Shown here piece after piece: positions 52,191 through 61,715 of a DNA stretch of 64,000 nt. The translations under genes were made by a program, and so were the position numbers. Each line of letters begins with the position of its first letter. Positions within the stretch are counted from its first letter, which is position 1. The stretch comes from Bacillota bacterium (lineage in GTDB: Bacteria > Bacillota > Clostridia > Acetivibrionales > DTU013), in NCBI GenBank assembly GCA_023412915.1, contig JAEZRE010000015.1:135900-199899 (forward strand). The letters are read 5' to 3'. The notes beneath the pieces were generated by a model. It saw nothing but the letters and a program-made list of their open reading frames with translations, had not been told where the DNA came from and did not search any database.

Positions 52191-54035
52191 TCAGTCGGGA
52201 ATCTCCTTGCCTGTGAAGCTCTTGATACTGTACGCTCCGAGATAGTAGACGTCGCCAAGCAAAAGGTTCCTCGATTCATCGAGCCTCAGCTGCATTACAT
52301 CATTTATTCGGTTCTGATCGCACAGCTTTTTATATATGGTTTTAGTATCTCCCTTGATATTATAAAGCGCGCCAAGCATGCCGACCGCGTCGTCATAAGT
52401 GAGCCTGGTATCTTTAAGGTAGGGCCTCATACGGGAATCCAGTTCAAGCGAATAGACATTCCTGTCAAGGCGGTATATCCCGTTGATAAGGATATAGGCC
52501 AGATCCTTCTGCCTGGCCTGCTCGTCATATTTCAGATCATTTTTTACGCCCCCTCCGATAAGACCCAGGGTAATTAGCTGCCTTGCGGCAGGATATGCCC
52601 AGTTGTCCTCGAGCCGGTTTTCTATGGCTTCATTCGGCAGGTACATGCCTGCGCCCGTGAGCATAGCCTTGAATTCACCGAATTTTTTATTCTCTTTGTC
52701 AAGATCAGCCGGATTTTCGTTACGCGCAACACAGAATACCGCCGCAATCCCTGCCGCTTCCCCGGCCGCTATGCTTGTCCCCACGGTACCCGCGCTGCTT
52801 GCCGCAAGCGACGAGTAGGATGCCCTCGGACCAGCCATCAGAAGGTTGGAGGCTTTCTCCGGGACCAGGTTCCCCATGGGTATACCATACTGTAACCCTT
52901 TTCCGGCGATAAACTGCCCTCTTGGTGCGAACTTGCCGATCATTATGGGATATGAACCCATCGCGATCGTCTCCGGAGGGTATTTGTCATCCAATATGTT
53001 GTTCACAGTTAAAGTGCTTATGCCGCGGAAATGTCTTGACTCGGCGATGCGCAGGCTGTCTGCGGCCTTTGAGAATTTAAGGCCTTTGAACTCGTCAAAA
53101 TTCTCCGAAAGGAATACCGCAAAGCTTTTTGCCTCTTCGGCCTCTTTTTCGTATGCCTGCTTAACGGTATTCAAGTCAGTTACGTCTATATCCGATACGG
53201 AAAGCCCGCTTACAACGACCTTCCCCTCTTCCGGGAAATAAACGTTCAGCCTGTCCAGCCTTGAATGCATGTACAGCAGATCATACTTACCCAGCTTGGT
53301 ATAGAATCCGCTTTTTTTGACGAGCTTGCCCAGTTCGTCCTTTTTTACAGTGACACCGCTTTCCGCAGTCATTTCAAAGTTAAGTCCTGCCGGCATGAAG
53401 CTTTTAGCCATGTTGAGATCTTCGGAGCCCGTAATGAAGGGGACCTTGCCCGCTTCAAGGAGAGCGCCGTCATCCGAGGCGTCAATGAAAATCCTTGCTG
53501 ATATATTTAAATCCCCTTTATCCGTATGTATCCCCACAGCTTCAAGGTAAACGCCCGATTTCTCCACACCCGTTACGGAGGCGTTATACAGAACCTTCAG
53601 GCTCTTTTCCGCCGAAACCATGGCACTTACGGCGTCGAGATAATTTTTACCGGTAAAGCTTTTACCAAGGCTTTTATTGAGTTCGTTCAGAATGCCGCCG
53701 TTAAGAAGTATGCCGTTCTGCCCGGCAGGCAGTTCAAGCTCCGGTATCATGCAATCCGTGATTATGCCGCCAAGATCTGCGTCGTCACTGATCAGCAGCG
53801 TACGCGCGCCCAGGCGGGCAGATGACACCGCGGCGGAAATGCCCTGCGGCTCGGCGCCGTATACAACGACGTCATAATCCGTGCCGCTGTCTTTTGGAAG
53901 CTGCCCGGACCAATACTGCTCGTATGCTTCGATTGATTTTTTATCATTGAATAATATGGGTTTTATACCGAATTGGTAAACAATAAAAAATATACCTAAG
54001 GCCAGAACAAGCCTGAAAACATTCTCTTTTTTCAT
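52191..54035 (-). CDS. membrane-anchored FAD-dependent oxidoreductase with SLH-like C-terminus
   Basis: 614 residues. One N-terminal membrane helix (about 9-26) precedes an FAD_oxidored fold: VVVYGAEPQGISAAVSSARLG is the dinucleotide-binding start (normally GxGxxG, here GAEPQG), then IFIDASDDGALLE and NLLMAGPRASYSSLAASSAGTVG. The last 130 residues contain two stretches resembling S-layer homology repeats (NWAYPAARQLITLGLIGGG and RLTYDDAVGMLGALYNI). The topology suggests the enzyme lies outside the membrane, yet there is no twin-arginine motif to export a folded flavoprotein. Substrate unknown. Single gene. Confidence 0.75.
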   Translation of the reverse strand: MKKENVFRLVLALGIFFIVYQFGIKPILFNDKKSIEAYEQYWSGQLPKDSGTDYDVVVYGAEPQGISAAVSSARLGARTLLISDDADLGGIITDCMIPELELPAGQNGILLNGGILNELNKSLGKSFTGKNYLDAVSAMVSAEKSLKVLYNASVTGVEKSGVYLEAVGIHTDKGDLNISARIFIDASDDGALLEAGKVPFITGSEDLNMAKSFMPAGLNFEMTAESGVTVKKDELGKLVKKSGFYTKLGKYDLLYMHSRLDRLNVYFPEEGKVVVSGLSVSDIDVTDLNTVKQAYEKEAEEAKSFAVFLSENFDEFKGLKFSKAADSLRIAESRHFRGISTLTVNNILDDKYPPETIAMGSYPIMIGKFAPRGQFIAGKGLQYGIPMGNLVPEKASNLLMAGPRASYSSLAASSAGTVGTSIAAGEAAGIAAVFCVARNENPADLDKENKKFGEFKAMLTGAGMYLPNEAIENRLEDNWAYPAARQLITLGLIGGGVKNDLKYDEQARQKDLAYILINGIYRLDRNVYSLELDSRMRPYLKDTRLTYDDAVGMLGALYNIKGDTKTIYKKLCDQNRINDVMQLRLDESRNLLLGDVYYLGAYSIKSFTGKEIPD

Positions 54036-54151
54036 TTTATCCCCTCAAAGCAAATCTCGGCGGAATTAGTTCAGGCTTGTCCAATTATGTATTATCTTAA
54101 TCTATGTATGTAACTTCGCTTTTCATGCTTACTGCCTGCCGACCGCCCATA

Positions 54152-54502
54152 TTATATATCGGCCAGTCCGAAGCTTATGCTTAGCGCTTCGTTTACCTTC
54201 TCCATAAGTTCCTCGTCGAGATGTCCTATTTTTTCCCTGAGTCTTTTTTTGTCTATCGTTCTTATCTGTTCCAGCAGAATCACCGAGTCCTTTTGAAGTC
54301 CGTAATCCTGGGCATTTATTTCTATATGCGTAGGCAGCTTAGCCTTGTTTATCTGCGATGTTATGGCTGCAGCAATAATGGTCGGGCTGTATTTGTTCCC
54401 TATATCATTCTGCACTACAAGCACCGGCCTGACTCCCCCCTGCTCGGAGCCGATCACCGGACTAAGATCGGCGTAAAAAATATCACCGCGTTTTATTATC
54501 AC
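54152..54502 (-). CDS. ndoA: endoribonuclease toxin EndoA (MazF family)
   Basis: 116 residues, the same size as Bacillus EndoA. MazF fold with RGDIFYADLSPVIGSEQGG and VRPVLVVQNDIGN, then SPTIIAAAITSQ. EndoA cuts single-stranded mRNA at short U-rich sites. The conserved arginine and threonine of the active site (SEQGGVRPV; AAITSQ) are present. It is two bases after the antitoxin gene and translated from the same transcript. The alr neighbourhood is the same as in Bacillus. Confidence 0.95.
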   Translation of the reverse strand: MIIKRGDIFYADLSPVIGSEQGGVRPVLVVQNDIGNKYSPTIIAAAITSQINKAKLPTHIEINAQDYGLQKDSVILLEQIRTIDKKRLREKIGHLDEELMEKVNEALSISFGLADI

Positions 54503-54504
54503 GT

Positions 54505-54780
54505 TTACTCCAACTCCCCAAGACGTTCCTCATATTTTTGCTGCTGGTCACAATCCGCGTCCAAACACAGCTCCGCAAGTCTGATATTGATTTCGGCCAT
54601 TTCCTGATACCCTTTTTTCATCCTGTCTCTCATTTCGATTTTTCTCTTTTCCCTAATATACAATTTCATCGCTTCCCTGACGAACTCGCTTCTGTTGGTT
54701 TTTTCGACAGAAACAAGCGTATCTATTTCTTTCAATAGATTATCAGGAAGACTTATAAGTATTTTTTTCAATTCTGCCAA
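54505..54780 (-). CDS. ndoAI: EndoA antitoxin EndoAI (ribbon-helix-helix)
   Basis: 91 residues from the TTG at 54780, seven bases after GGGGG; this length matches the Bacillus protein, while longer frames have no ribosome site. The N-terminal ribbon-helix-helix is ELKKILISLPDNLLKEIDTL then RSEFVREAMKLYI; the C-terminal helix (about 55-91) would block the toxin. It probably also represses its own operon. A hairpin with AAACGCATC/GATGCGTTT arms lies at 54845-54877, upstream. Confidence 0.9.
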   Translation of the reverse strand: MAELKKILISLPDNLLKEIDTLVSVEKTNRSEFVREAMKLYIREKRKIEMRDRMKKGYQEMAEINIRLAELCLDADCDQQQKYEERLGELE

Positions 54781-54852
54781 AATAAATCCCCCATTTTTTT
54801 TGGATTTATTACGAGTCGGCGAACACGTATCTCCCGCCCCGTTGAAACGCAT

Positions 54853-55230
54853 CCGGGATAAGAAAACCGATGCGTTTTGAAATGGTTGAGACAGCGCACT
54901 ATTATTATAGCTGGCCTCGTTAAAATTATGTGGGTGGTATATGCATTAGTATATATCTTATTATATATATTATCGCATATACGGTCAAATTAAAATTACA
55001 TTACGCTTTATTATAATATAATGCACAAAATCCACAAAACATGCGTATTTTCCGCAGTCGCCCACCGCCGGTTTACGTGGCCAGCCTGATGGGTCCGAGA
55101 GGCCTGATCGGCATTATGGGCCGGGCAGGACTGACGGGTCTGACGGGTCTGACGAACCCGGCGGGCCTGGTGAGTCCGGCAAGCTTGACGAACCTGGCGG
55201 GCCTGACGCAGCCAAACCGGTTCGCAGCAA
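54853..55230. other. intergenic region between ndoAI and alr
   Basis: It holds an inverted repeat (54845-54877), a very AT-rich stretch (54890-55025) that probably carries the ndoAI promoter, and a GC-rich degenerate tandem repeat (55084-55212). No gene with a ribosome binding site is seen on either strand. Confidence 0.6.
55084..55212. repeat. degenerate 9-base tandem repeat
   Basis: Units of the form CTGACGGGT (two adjacent exact copies from 55131) and variants such as CTGGCGGGC and CTGGTGAGT run for about 130 bases. On the plus strand they read as GLT-like triplets and on the minus strand as a GPPGSS-like stretch, but neither frame has a start signal. It follows the alr stop codon. Confidence 0.75.
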
Positions 55231-56400
55231 TCAAATAAGGTAATTCAGGATGCTGCAGATCTTGCCGTCCTTCAGATATACTCTGGGTATCCTTTTACCT
55301 ATGATACATACGAGCTCGTAATTGATCGTGCCGATATCGGCAGCTATCTCGTCAACGCTGATGCTGGAGCCGTTCTGGTTCCCGAAGACCACTACCTCGT
55401 CCCCCACGTGCACTTCGTTTTTAAGCTCCGTCACATCGATCATGCACTGGTCCATGCATATCCTGCCGACTACAGGGGCAAACTCACCGTTCACCAGCAT
55501 GCGGCCCTTGTTCGAAAGCAGCCTTGTATATCCGTCGGCATATCCAATCGGTATTGTAGCAATTTTGCTTTTGCGTGAAGTGCGGAATATCCGGCCATAG
55601 CTTATGCAGGTGTCGGGCTCGACATCCTTGACCATTATTACGTTGGCTTTAAGCGTCATGGCCGGTTTTAGCCTGATCTTTTCCCTGTCCACATCCTTCG
55701 ACGGGTACAGTCCGTATAATATGACTCCAGGACGGACCATATCAAGGTGCATTTCGGGATATTGCATAGTTCCGGCACTGTTGCAAACGTGCTTTACAGG
55801 GATCTCTATACCCTCTTTCGAAAGCTCGGTGCATAAGCCCAGAAAGCGGTCGTACTGCATCTTGGTATAATCCTTTTCATGTTCGTCAGCCGAGGCGAAA
55901 TGCGTGAACATGCCTTCAAGTACAAGTCCGGGTAGCCTGTTTATCTCGGTGATGTATTTTACAGCCTCACGTCCGGGCATGAAACCTATTCTTGTCATTC
56001 CGGTATCCACTTTGACATGCACCTTTACTTTTTTCCCCAGCCTGACAGCCGCCGAAGAAAGTGCCTGCGCAAGGTCCAGGCTGAAAACCGTTTGAGTGAC
56101 GTCATTGAGCACCAATTCCTCTGCTCTGACGGGGTCGGTATAGCCAAGTATCAGGATCGGCACATCGATACCCATATTCCTGATCTGGATGGCTTCGTCC
56201 AGCATTGAAACAGCGAGCTGAGTCACTCCATTGTCCAGCAGGGTCCTTACGACCTCACGGACTCCGTGCCCATAGGCGTCTGCCTTAACGACGCCCATCA
56301 TCTCGACCTTTTTACCAGTAAACTTTTTTATTTCGCGCACATTATGTGCAATCGCATCCAGATCTATTTCCGCCCATGCCCTGTTAAGTTTATAATCCAT
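55231..56400 (-). CDS. alr: alanine racemase
   Basis: 389 residues, usual length. It makes D-alanine for peptidoglycan (and possibly for teichoic acid). The PLP lysine is Lys39 in VVKADAYGHG, exactly the canonical position. ISYGRIFRT and VGRICMDQCMIDVT contain the second catalytic region and the tyrosine/methionine-containing substrate loop. A GGAGG site precedes the ATG. The order nnr-alr-ndoAI-ndoA is a conserved Firmicutes arrangement. The second enzyme base, the tyrosine of domain 2, should be in the SYGR segment. Confidence 0.96.
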   Translation of the reverse strand: MDYKLNRAWAEIDLDAIAHNVREIKKFTGKKVEMMGVVKADAYGHGVREVVRTLLDNGVTQLAVSMLDEAIQIRNMGIDVPILILGYTDPVRAEELVLNDVTQTVFSLDLAQALSSAAVRLGKKVKVHVKVDTGMTRIGFMPGREAVKYITEINRLPGLVLEGMFTHFASADEHEKDYTKMQYDRFLGLCTELSKEGIEIPVKHVCNSAGTMQYPEMHLDMVRPGVILYGLYPSKDVDREKIRLKPAMTLKANVIMVKDVEPDTCISYGRIFRTSRKSKIATIPIGYADGYTRLLSNKGRMLVNGEFAPVVGRICMDQCMIDVTELKNEVHVGDEVVVFGNQNGSSISVDEIAADIGTINYELVCIIGKRIPRVYLKDGKICSILNYLI

Positions 56401-56581
56401 GATATCCTCCGTTAAAACATTTCCCCGATCAAATAAGCACCGGTTTCTTTTGTGGTCTCCCTATCAGTATATTCCTGAGGTTTCCCAAGGTAGCATTAAT
56501 CTTGAGCAGCCGCAGCAACCTTCGGACGCAGCGGCTAGCAGCATTTCATTAAAGCCGTTGAAAGTAATTTCATTTCCGCCG

Positions 56582-58147
56582 TCACACCGACCGGCTCAGC
56601 TTGATTATTTCCTTTATTGCATACGGTAAATGCCTCGCGACATCGCCTGCAAGAATACCGTGCATGCCCATGCTGTCCGCTGCCAGGTCGCCTGCCAGCC
56701 CATGGAGGTATGCTCCGGCTACAGCCGCTTTTCCTGCGGAAGCGCCTTGCGCTATCAGCCCCGTAATTACGCCCGTGAGTACATCTCCGGTACCGGCGGT
56801 GGCCATGCCGGCATTACCGGTGGGATTGATATATATCCTTCCGTCAGGCAGCGCAATGATCGTCCTGCTTCCCTTCAGCACAGTCACGACCCCGTACTCC
56901 GACGCGAACCTACCGGCTGTGCCTATTCTGTCCTTTTGCACTTCGGCTACGGTCAGTCCTGTCAGCCTGCCCATCTCGCCGGGATGCGGAGTGATCACGG
57001 CCTCCGTTTCGAGCCGCTTAAGTATTTCCGTATTTCCGGAAATAACATTAAGCGCGTCCGCGTCCAAAACCAGCGGCGCCCTGCATTCGCTTATGACCAG
57101 CTCGACCAGCCGTTTTACGCCCTCGGCCGCAGACAGTCCCGGCCCGATGGCAACCGCATCCATGCCGGCCATGCGCTCTCTGATTTTGCTCACGCTCTCT
57201 TCGGAAAGGTAGCCCTTACCGCCGTCCGGAAGCGCAATGATAACAGGCTCCGTCAGGGAGGAGCTGTAAATGCCCGCCAGGCTTTCAGGCACTCCCGCGT
57301 ATACCAGGCCTGCTCCTGTGCGGAGCGCGGCCGTACAGGCCAGTCGACCGGAGCCGGTCATTCCCGTCGAGCCGGAAATTATAAATGCCTTTCCGTAGGT
57401 GCCCTTGTTGGAATCGGGTATTCTTTGCGGTATCATCCCCGCCGTCATTCCGGCATCGACTATTTCGCACCTTATATTCTGCGCAGCGATAACGCTGCGC
57501 GGTATCCCGATATCAGCTACCTTCAGTCTTCCGGCACACTCGCAGCCGGGATTGACGGCAAGCCCGATTTTGGGCATGCAGAAGGTGACCGTCGCATCGG
57601 CCCTGATACATGTGCCGCGTATACTTCCGTCCGTCCCGTCTATACCCGAGGGTATGTCGATAGACAGTATAGGCTTTCCGGACAGGTTCATTCTTTCGAT
57701 GACTGTCGCAGCGATGCCACTTATATCCCTGCTCAATCCCGTTCCGAAGACTCCGTCTATCACAAGCCGCGATTCCTTAAGCGTACAATCGAGGAGTGCA
57801 ACATCTTCCGCTCCGTTTAACTCAACGACATTTATGCCGATTTTCTCCAATATGACCATATTCATAAGAGCATCTCCGGAAATTCCGGCTTTAGCTCCTG
57901 CCAAAAGGACTCGGACGTCGAAGCCCTTGCCGTGGAGCAGCCTGGCCGCGGCAAACGCGTCCCCGCCGTTATTTCCCCGGCCCGCAACGGCCGTGATAAC
58001 TCCGCCGATGTTCCCGCCGAGCATTGTTACGGCTTCTGAAGCAACGGCAGCCGCTGCGTTCTCCATCAGCAGGAGCCCGGGTATGCCATAATTGTTTATG
58101 GTGTTTTTATCTATGGAATTCATTTGGGCAGGTGTGACAATTTTCAT
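56582..58147 (-). CDS. nnr: bifunctional NAD(P)H-hydrate epimerase / ADP-dependent dehydratase
   Basis: 521 residues from the ATG at 58147, with AAGGAAGCGG upstream; a longer frame is rejected. It repairs hydrated NADH and NADPH. Domain 1 (about 1-215, YjeF_N) has AGRGNNGGDAFAAARLL and VFGTGLSRDI with SIDIPSGIDG. Domain 2 (about 235-515, CARKD) has GSTGMTGSGRLACTAALR, AIGPGL, TPHPGEMGRL and NAGMATAGTGDVLTG for ATP/ADP binding. Fusion of both activities is normal in bacteria. It is on the same strand as alr, with 180 bases between. Confidence 0.95.
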   Translation of the reverse strand: MKIVTPAQMNSIDKNTINNYGIPGLLLMENAAAAVASEAVTMLGGNIGGVITAVAGRGNNGGDAFAAARLLHGKGFDVRVLLAGAKAGISGDALMNMVILEKIGINVVELNGAEDVALLDCTLKESRLVIDGVFGTGLSRDISGIAATVIERMNLSGKPILSIDIPSGIDGTDGSIRGTCIRADATVTFCMPKIGLAVNPGCECAGRLKVADIGIPRSVIAAQNIRCEIVDAGMTAGMIPQRIPDSNKGTYGKAFIISGSTGMTGSGRLACTAALRTGAGLVYAGVPESLAGIYSSSLTEPVIIALPDGGKGYLSEESVSKIRERMAGMDAVAIGPGLSAAEGVKRLVELVISECRAPLVLDADALNVISGNTEILKRLETEAVITPHPGEMGRLTGLTVAEVQKDRIGTAGRFASEYGVVTVLKGSRTIIALPDGRIYINPTGNAGMATAGTGDVLTGVITGLIAQGASAGKAAVAGAYLHGLAGDLAADSMGMHGILAGDVARHLPYAIKEIIKLSRSV

Positions 58148-58273
58148 AACACCGCTTCCTTTGAGCGATCGATCAACGATCAATTGAGGTACGATCAATA
58201 TTATTCAGTTCGCCTGGACTCTGCCGGGATTTCACCCGGAATCTGCAGCGATTCGGCGTGATCCGCCGGGGAG

Positions 58274-58897
58274 CTATCCGAAAAACTCCCTGTCGAGCTT
58301 TTCCAGTTCTTCGCCTCCGAGAAGGTCATGGAAATATGAATATATATCCGTATCATCCTGTGAGAGCGATTCCTTCTCGTCTATGTAGCCCTTAAGCTTT
58401 TCTCTGGTCTCCTCTATCAGCTTTTCCAGCTCTTCCACTCGCTTTTTGCTGGATCTTATCTTGAAGTAGACTATGTTCACTGTAAGTTCGAGAAGCTCCA
58501 GGTTGGCCTGCTTCAGCCTGCCGGGCATCTCGTCGAGCTGTTCCTCTATCTGTTTGTCCCTGTCGTTTATCCTTTTTATTTCACGTTCCGAGGCCTGCAT
58601 TTCCTTCTGGGCCTCCGCATCGTTTTTTTCGAACACGTCAGGCGTAAGCCTTATTATCCTATCCATATGCTGCTTTTTTAAAGCGGCAATATTCTTCTGC
58701 TCTGCAGTTAGACGCGCCTCCTCCTTCAACAGTTCCTTGAGCTTCTCCTCGCTGCGCTCGATGGCAGGAGTTTTAGGCGTACTGTTGAACAGCTTGTTCC
58801 AGCGCTCGTCCAATATCAGGAGCGATATGTCGTTTTTCCTTAAAGTCTTCGTATCAAACTTCTTGGTCTGGTTTGATTTCCAGGGCAATAAATTCAT
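58274..58897 (-). CDS. coiled-coil protein, unknown function
   Basis: 207 residues from the ATG at 58897. Highly charged and helical, with long heptad-like stretches (about 50-190: SEEKLKELLKEEARLTAEQK and KKRVEELEKLIEETREKLKG). No signal peptide or membrane segment is visible. The ending DIYSYFHDLLGGEELEKLD is a possible short docking tail. No known domain is recognised. It is preceded by no obvious operon partner and is followed by GC-rich hairpins before nnr. Confidence 0.65.
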   Translation of the reverse strand: MNLLPWKSNQTKKFDTKTLRKNDISLLILDERWNKLFNSTPKTPAIERSEEKLKELLKEEARLTAEQKNIAALKKQHMDRIIRLTPDVFEKNDAEAQKEMQASEREIKRINDRDKQIEEQLDEMPGRLKQANLELLELTVNIVYFKIRSSKKRVEELEKLIEETREKLKGYIDEKESLSQDDTDIYSYFHDLLGGEELEKLDREFFG

Positions 58898-59009
58898 TGT
58901 GTCATCCCCGTCCCGAAGTATTTGGCAGCCAACCGGCATAACTTGTTAATTTAATTATAGTTTTTAAGAATGCCACATACAATGAGTATTTTTACTCAGG
59001 TCTGCCGTA

Positions 59010-60143
59010 TCAAAGGCCCAGTGCCTCCTTAAGGTACTTTGCCGACGCTTCCCTTTCCTTTTCGAGCAGCGCATCCACCTGTACATAGTCTACAGGCTCA
59101 CATAATGTATCGACCCTATTCCTGAAATCCTTCAGTTCCATTGTATGCGAATATATCCGGGAAAGCAGGCCAAGCCTGTCCAGTATACTGTAAAGCCTCG
59201 AATTCACAGCTTTTTCGGATTTCTGCGAAGATTCGAAACAATAAAATTCCTTCTTGAAGTTTATTGAAAATACTGTGCCGTGGAAAGAATCGGTGCATAC
59301 GGCGGCCGCATTCCTGAAAAGGCCTAGGAATTCCTTCGGACCCGCATCGAGTACCGTCTGGCTGGTCTGGGGCACCACCCTGCGCGAACCGCACAGCGAC
59401 ACGACCGGCAGCTTGTACCTGTCGGAAAGTACCTGGACAAAGTCTCCGTATTTTCTGGCGTCTGTAATGAAATAGCACAATATATACGGTTCTTTATACC
59501 CGGGCGCTGCCGATACGGCGCTCCAGTCGTCCCCATTCAGCAGGAGCGTAGGGTCGAGTACAGTCTGCGCTTCCCTCGCCGCAATGTCGCGTATGATGCT
59601 TTCACCCTGCTTTTCCCTGACGGACAGACACTCAAACCTGTTTAGATATTTCTTCAGCAGCTCCCTTTTATCCTCAGGTATCGAGCTGATCCCGAAGCTG
59701 GGGGCGTAAGCTATACGTCTGCCGCTTTTTGCAAAATCCGCGAAAAAGGCGGGGTCGAAGGTACTTTCCTTATATATGAGCGGATTCCATATCTGATCGC
59801 TTCCGCAGATATATACATCATACACGGGAGCGTCATTCTTCAGCTGTTCAAAGTTACCGTAGAATTTATCCGAAAGGTTCATATCGTCGTGTACAAAGCT
59901 TTCAAAGCGTATGTATCTTTTTCTCAGCTTTCCCAGGTTGAGCAGAGTATTGGCATTTGATAGAAGCGATCTTGCGGACAAGCCTTTTTTGAACAGCCTG
60001 TTGCCTTCAACCGTATCTATCCTTACATAATTGATTACTTCGCATTCCGTCCCGGCTTTCTGCGCGGCCCGCATGAGCGCGTACGCCTGAAGCTGCGCAC
60101 CGTAATGATGGGCGTGGTGGAATGTCAATATGCCTGCTTTCAT
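59010..60143 (-). CDS. polysaccharide pyruvyl transferase family protein
   Basis: 377 residues. PS_pyruv_trans pattern: TFHHAHHYGAQLQAYALMRA at the start, YDVYICGSDQIWNPL in the middle and AVCTDSFHGTVFSINFKKEF near the end. Family members transfer pyruvate or a related group from PEP to a sugar of a surface polymer. The gene ends a four-gene co-directional polysaccharide group (O-antigen ligase, FrhB-like protein, flippase, this). The gap to the flippase is only ten bases. Confidence 0.88.
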   Translation of the reverse strand: MKAGILTFHHAHHYGAQLQAYALMRAAQKAGTECEVINYVRIDTVEGNRLFKKGLSARSLLSNANTLLNLGKLRKRYIRFESFVHDDMNLSDKFYGNFEQLKNDAPVYDVYICGSDQIWNPLIYKESTFDPAFFADFAKSGRRIAYAPSFGISSIPEDKRELLKKYLNRFECLSVREKQGESIIRDIAAREAQTVLDPTLLLNGDDWSAVSAAPGYKEPYILCYFITDARKYGDFVQVLSDRYKLPVVSLCGSRRVVPQTSQTVLDAGPKEFLGLFRNAAAVCTDSFHGTVFSINFKKEFYCFESSQKSEKAVNSRLYSILDRLGLLSRIYSHTMELKDFRNRVDTLCEPVDYVQVDALLEKEREASAKYLKEALGL

Positions 60144-60153
60144 GATATGAGAT

Positions 60154-61695
60154 TCACCTTCCTGTTATTTTTGCCTTACTGCCTTTTCCCCCCGGTAGCA
60201 GCCCCTTCATCCTGACAAGGATATCTGAAGCCATCTTCCTCTCTATAAGAATATTGCCTCCTACGACAATAATAAACACCCATGCGGCGGTCGGTATCGA
60301 ATATAATGCCCAGCCCGCAAGGCTGCCCGGCTTGATGTCCACAAGGTACAGCGCCGGCAGCACTGACGCGAAAAACAGCACGAATATCCTGAGCACTCTC
60401 CTGATGGAAAGCGTGGGTCTCAATTTGGTAACGGTTTTCGGTATATAAAATATCAGATCGATATCCCTGTACAGGTTCGAAAGTATGGAAGCGACCAGTA
60501 TTCCCGCGATGCCGAAAAACGGCGCAAGCACTATGGAAAGCACTACAATTATGGCAGCCTGTATGAGCGACTGCACCTTCGTTTCTTTATAAAGTCCAGC
60601 CGATATGACAAGCATCCCCTGAGGCGTCTTAATATTCGAAAAGACTCCTACGCCCACAAAGAGAGCGGCTAAGACAGGCCTGACGTATACGGCGTCAGTG
60701 AATTTTGCGGTATAGATATTCATAAAGGGCATGATGAGTATGGCCGCGCACGCATAGCCCCAAGTCACCAGTGCATAGTATAAATACTCGTACTGCTGGT
60801 AAGCCTTCTGCATCGTCCCCATCTCTTTCCGGACCAGCAGGTCGCCGAACATGGCGCTCAGTCCGTTGCTGAAGGTCGTGAGCAATGCGAGAACGCTCGC
60901 GAATACCATATTGTACACCACAAATACACTGGCCTCCTTGAAGCCAAGCATAAGCGAAGTAACAACGACAGGCGTAGCCGTCGACGCTACTCCGAGGACC
61001 TGCAGTATGAGCGAATCCCAGCGTTTGTCGAGAGCGTCGTTCATAGGCGGTGCTTTCAGGTCGATGTCTGGATACTTTCTCCTGCCGTACAGTATATACA
61101 GGCCGGACCGTGCAAAAAAGCTTATCAGAGCAATCAGCTGGACAAGCACTATATCATAGCGAAGACTTGCGAGAATGAGGATTATTATGGCATTAACGGC
61201 GACAGCCGTCGCATTTATCAACGAAATTACGTAGCTCTTCTGATCTGCCGTGTAAAGCACCTTGTATTTACCTACCGCAAAGAATTCCAACGCCCCCGAG
61301 GCGCCGATAATAAGGACCAGGGCGGCGATCGTAACAACGCTGATACCCTGCCCGGAGGTAAACATGGGATATAGGAAAGCGGTCAAAAGGACCAGTCCGG
61401 AAAAAACAAAGCCCGAAATATTGTAGAATCTGTTGGACGCCGACAGTATCCCGTTAATATCGTGTTTGTTCCTGTCTGCGAGCGGTTTGTACAGGGCATA
61501 TATGGCAGCTCCCGAGATTCCCGCCTCTACGAGGTTGAAATATGAGATGAACTGCCTGATGGAGGTAACGAGACCGTTAACGGAGGAACCGTATACGGTT
61601 ATCATTACCTGCGGAAGTATCAGATTTACTACCAGGTTTACGATTTGAAGCACAATTGCGCTGATTGTATTATATAGTGAAAGCTTGGTTCTCAT
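60154..61695 (-). CDS. oligosaccharide flippase (Wzx/PST family)
   Basis: 513 residues with about 14 membrane helices. The N-terminal domain LVLPQVMITVYGSSVNGLVT with SIRQFISYFNLVEAGISGAAI resembles the PST flippases. It should move a lipid-linked oligosaccharide unit across the membrane. It is preceded by the FrhB-like gene and followed by the pyruvyl transferase, so the unit is likely decorated with pyruvate. The exact polymer is unknown. Confidence 0.87.
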   Translation of the reverse strand: MRTKLSLYNTISAIVLQIVNLVVNLILPQVMITVYGSSVNGLVTSIRQFISYFNLVEAGISGAAIYALYKPLADRNKHDINGILSASNRFYNISGFVFSGLVLLTAFLYPMFTSGQGISVVTIAALVLIIGASGALEFFAVGKYKVLYTADQKSYVISLINATAVAVNAIIILILASLRYDIVLVQLIALISFFARSGLYILYGRRKYPDIDLKAPPMNDALDKRWDSLILQVLGVASTATPVVVTSLMLGFKEASVFVVYNMVFASVLALLTTFSNGLSAMFGDLLVRKEMGTMQKAYQQYEYLYYALVTWGYACAAILIMPFMNIYTAKFTDAVYVRPVLAALFVGVGVFSNIKTPQGMLVISAGLYKETKVQSLIQAAIIVVLSIVLAPFFGIAGILVASILSNLYRDIDLIFYIPKTVTKLRPTLSIRRVLRIFVLFFASVLPALYLVDIKPGSLAGWALYSIPTAAWVFIIVVGGNILIERKMASDILVRMKGLLPGGKGSKAKITGR

Positions 61696-61715
61696 AGATC
61701 CCTTTCATTTAACCG

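Noticed and set aside
55084..55212. CRISPR array
   Set aside because: Units are 9 bases, degenerate and contiguous, with no spacers and no cas genes in the window.
55041..55238. 65-codon plus-strand frame over the 9-base repeats
   Set aside because: No ribosome binding site; the frame stays open only because the repeat unit is a multiple of three.
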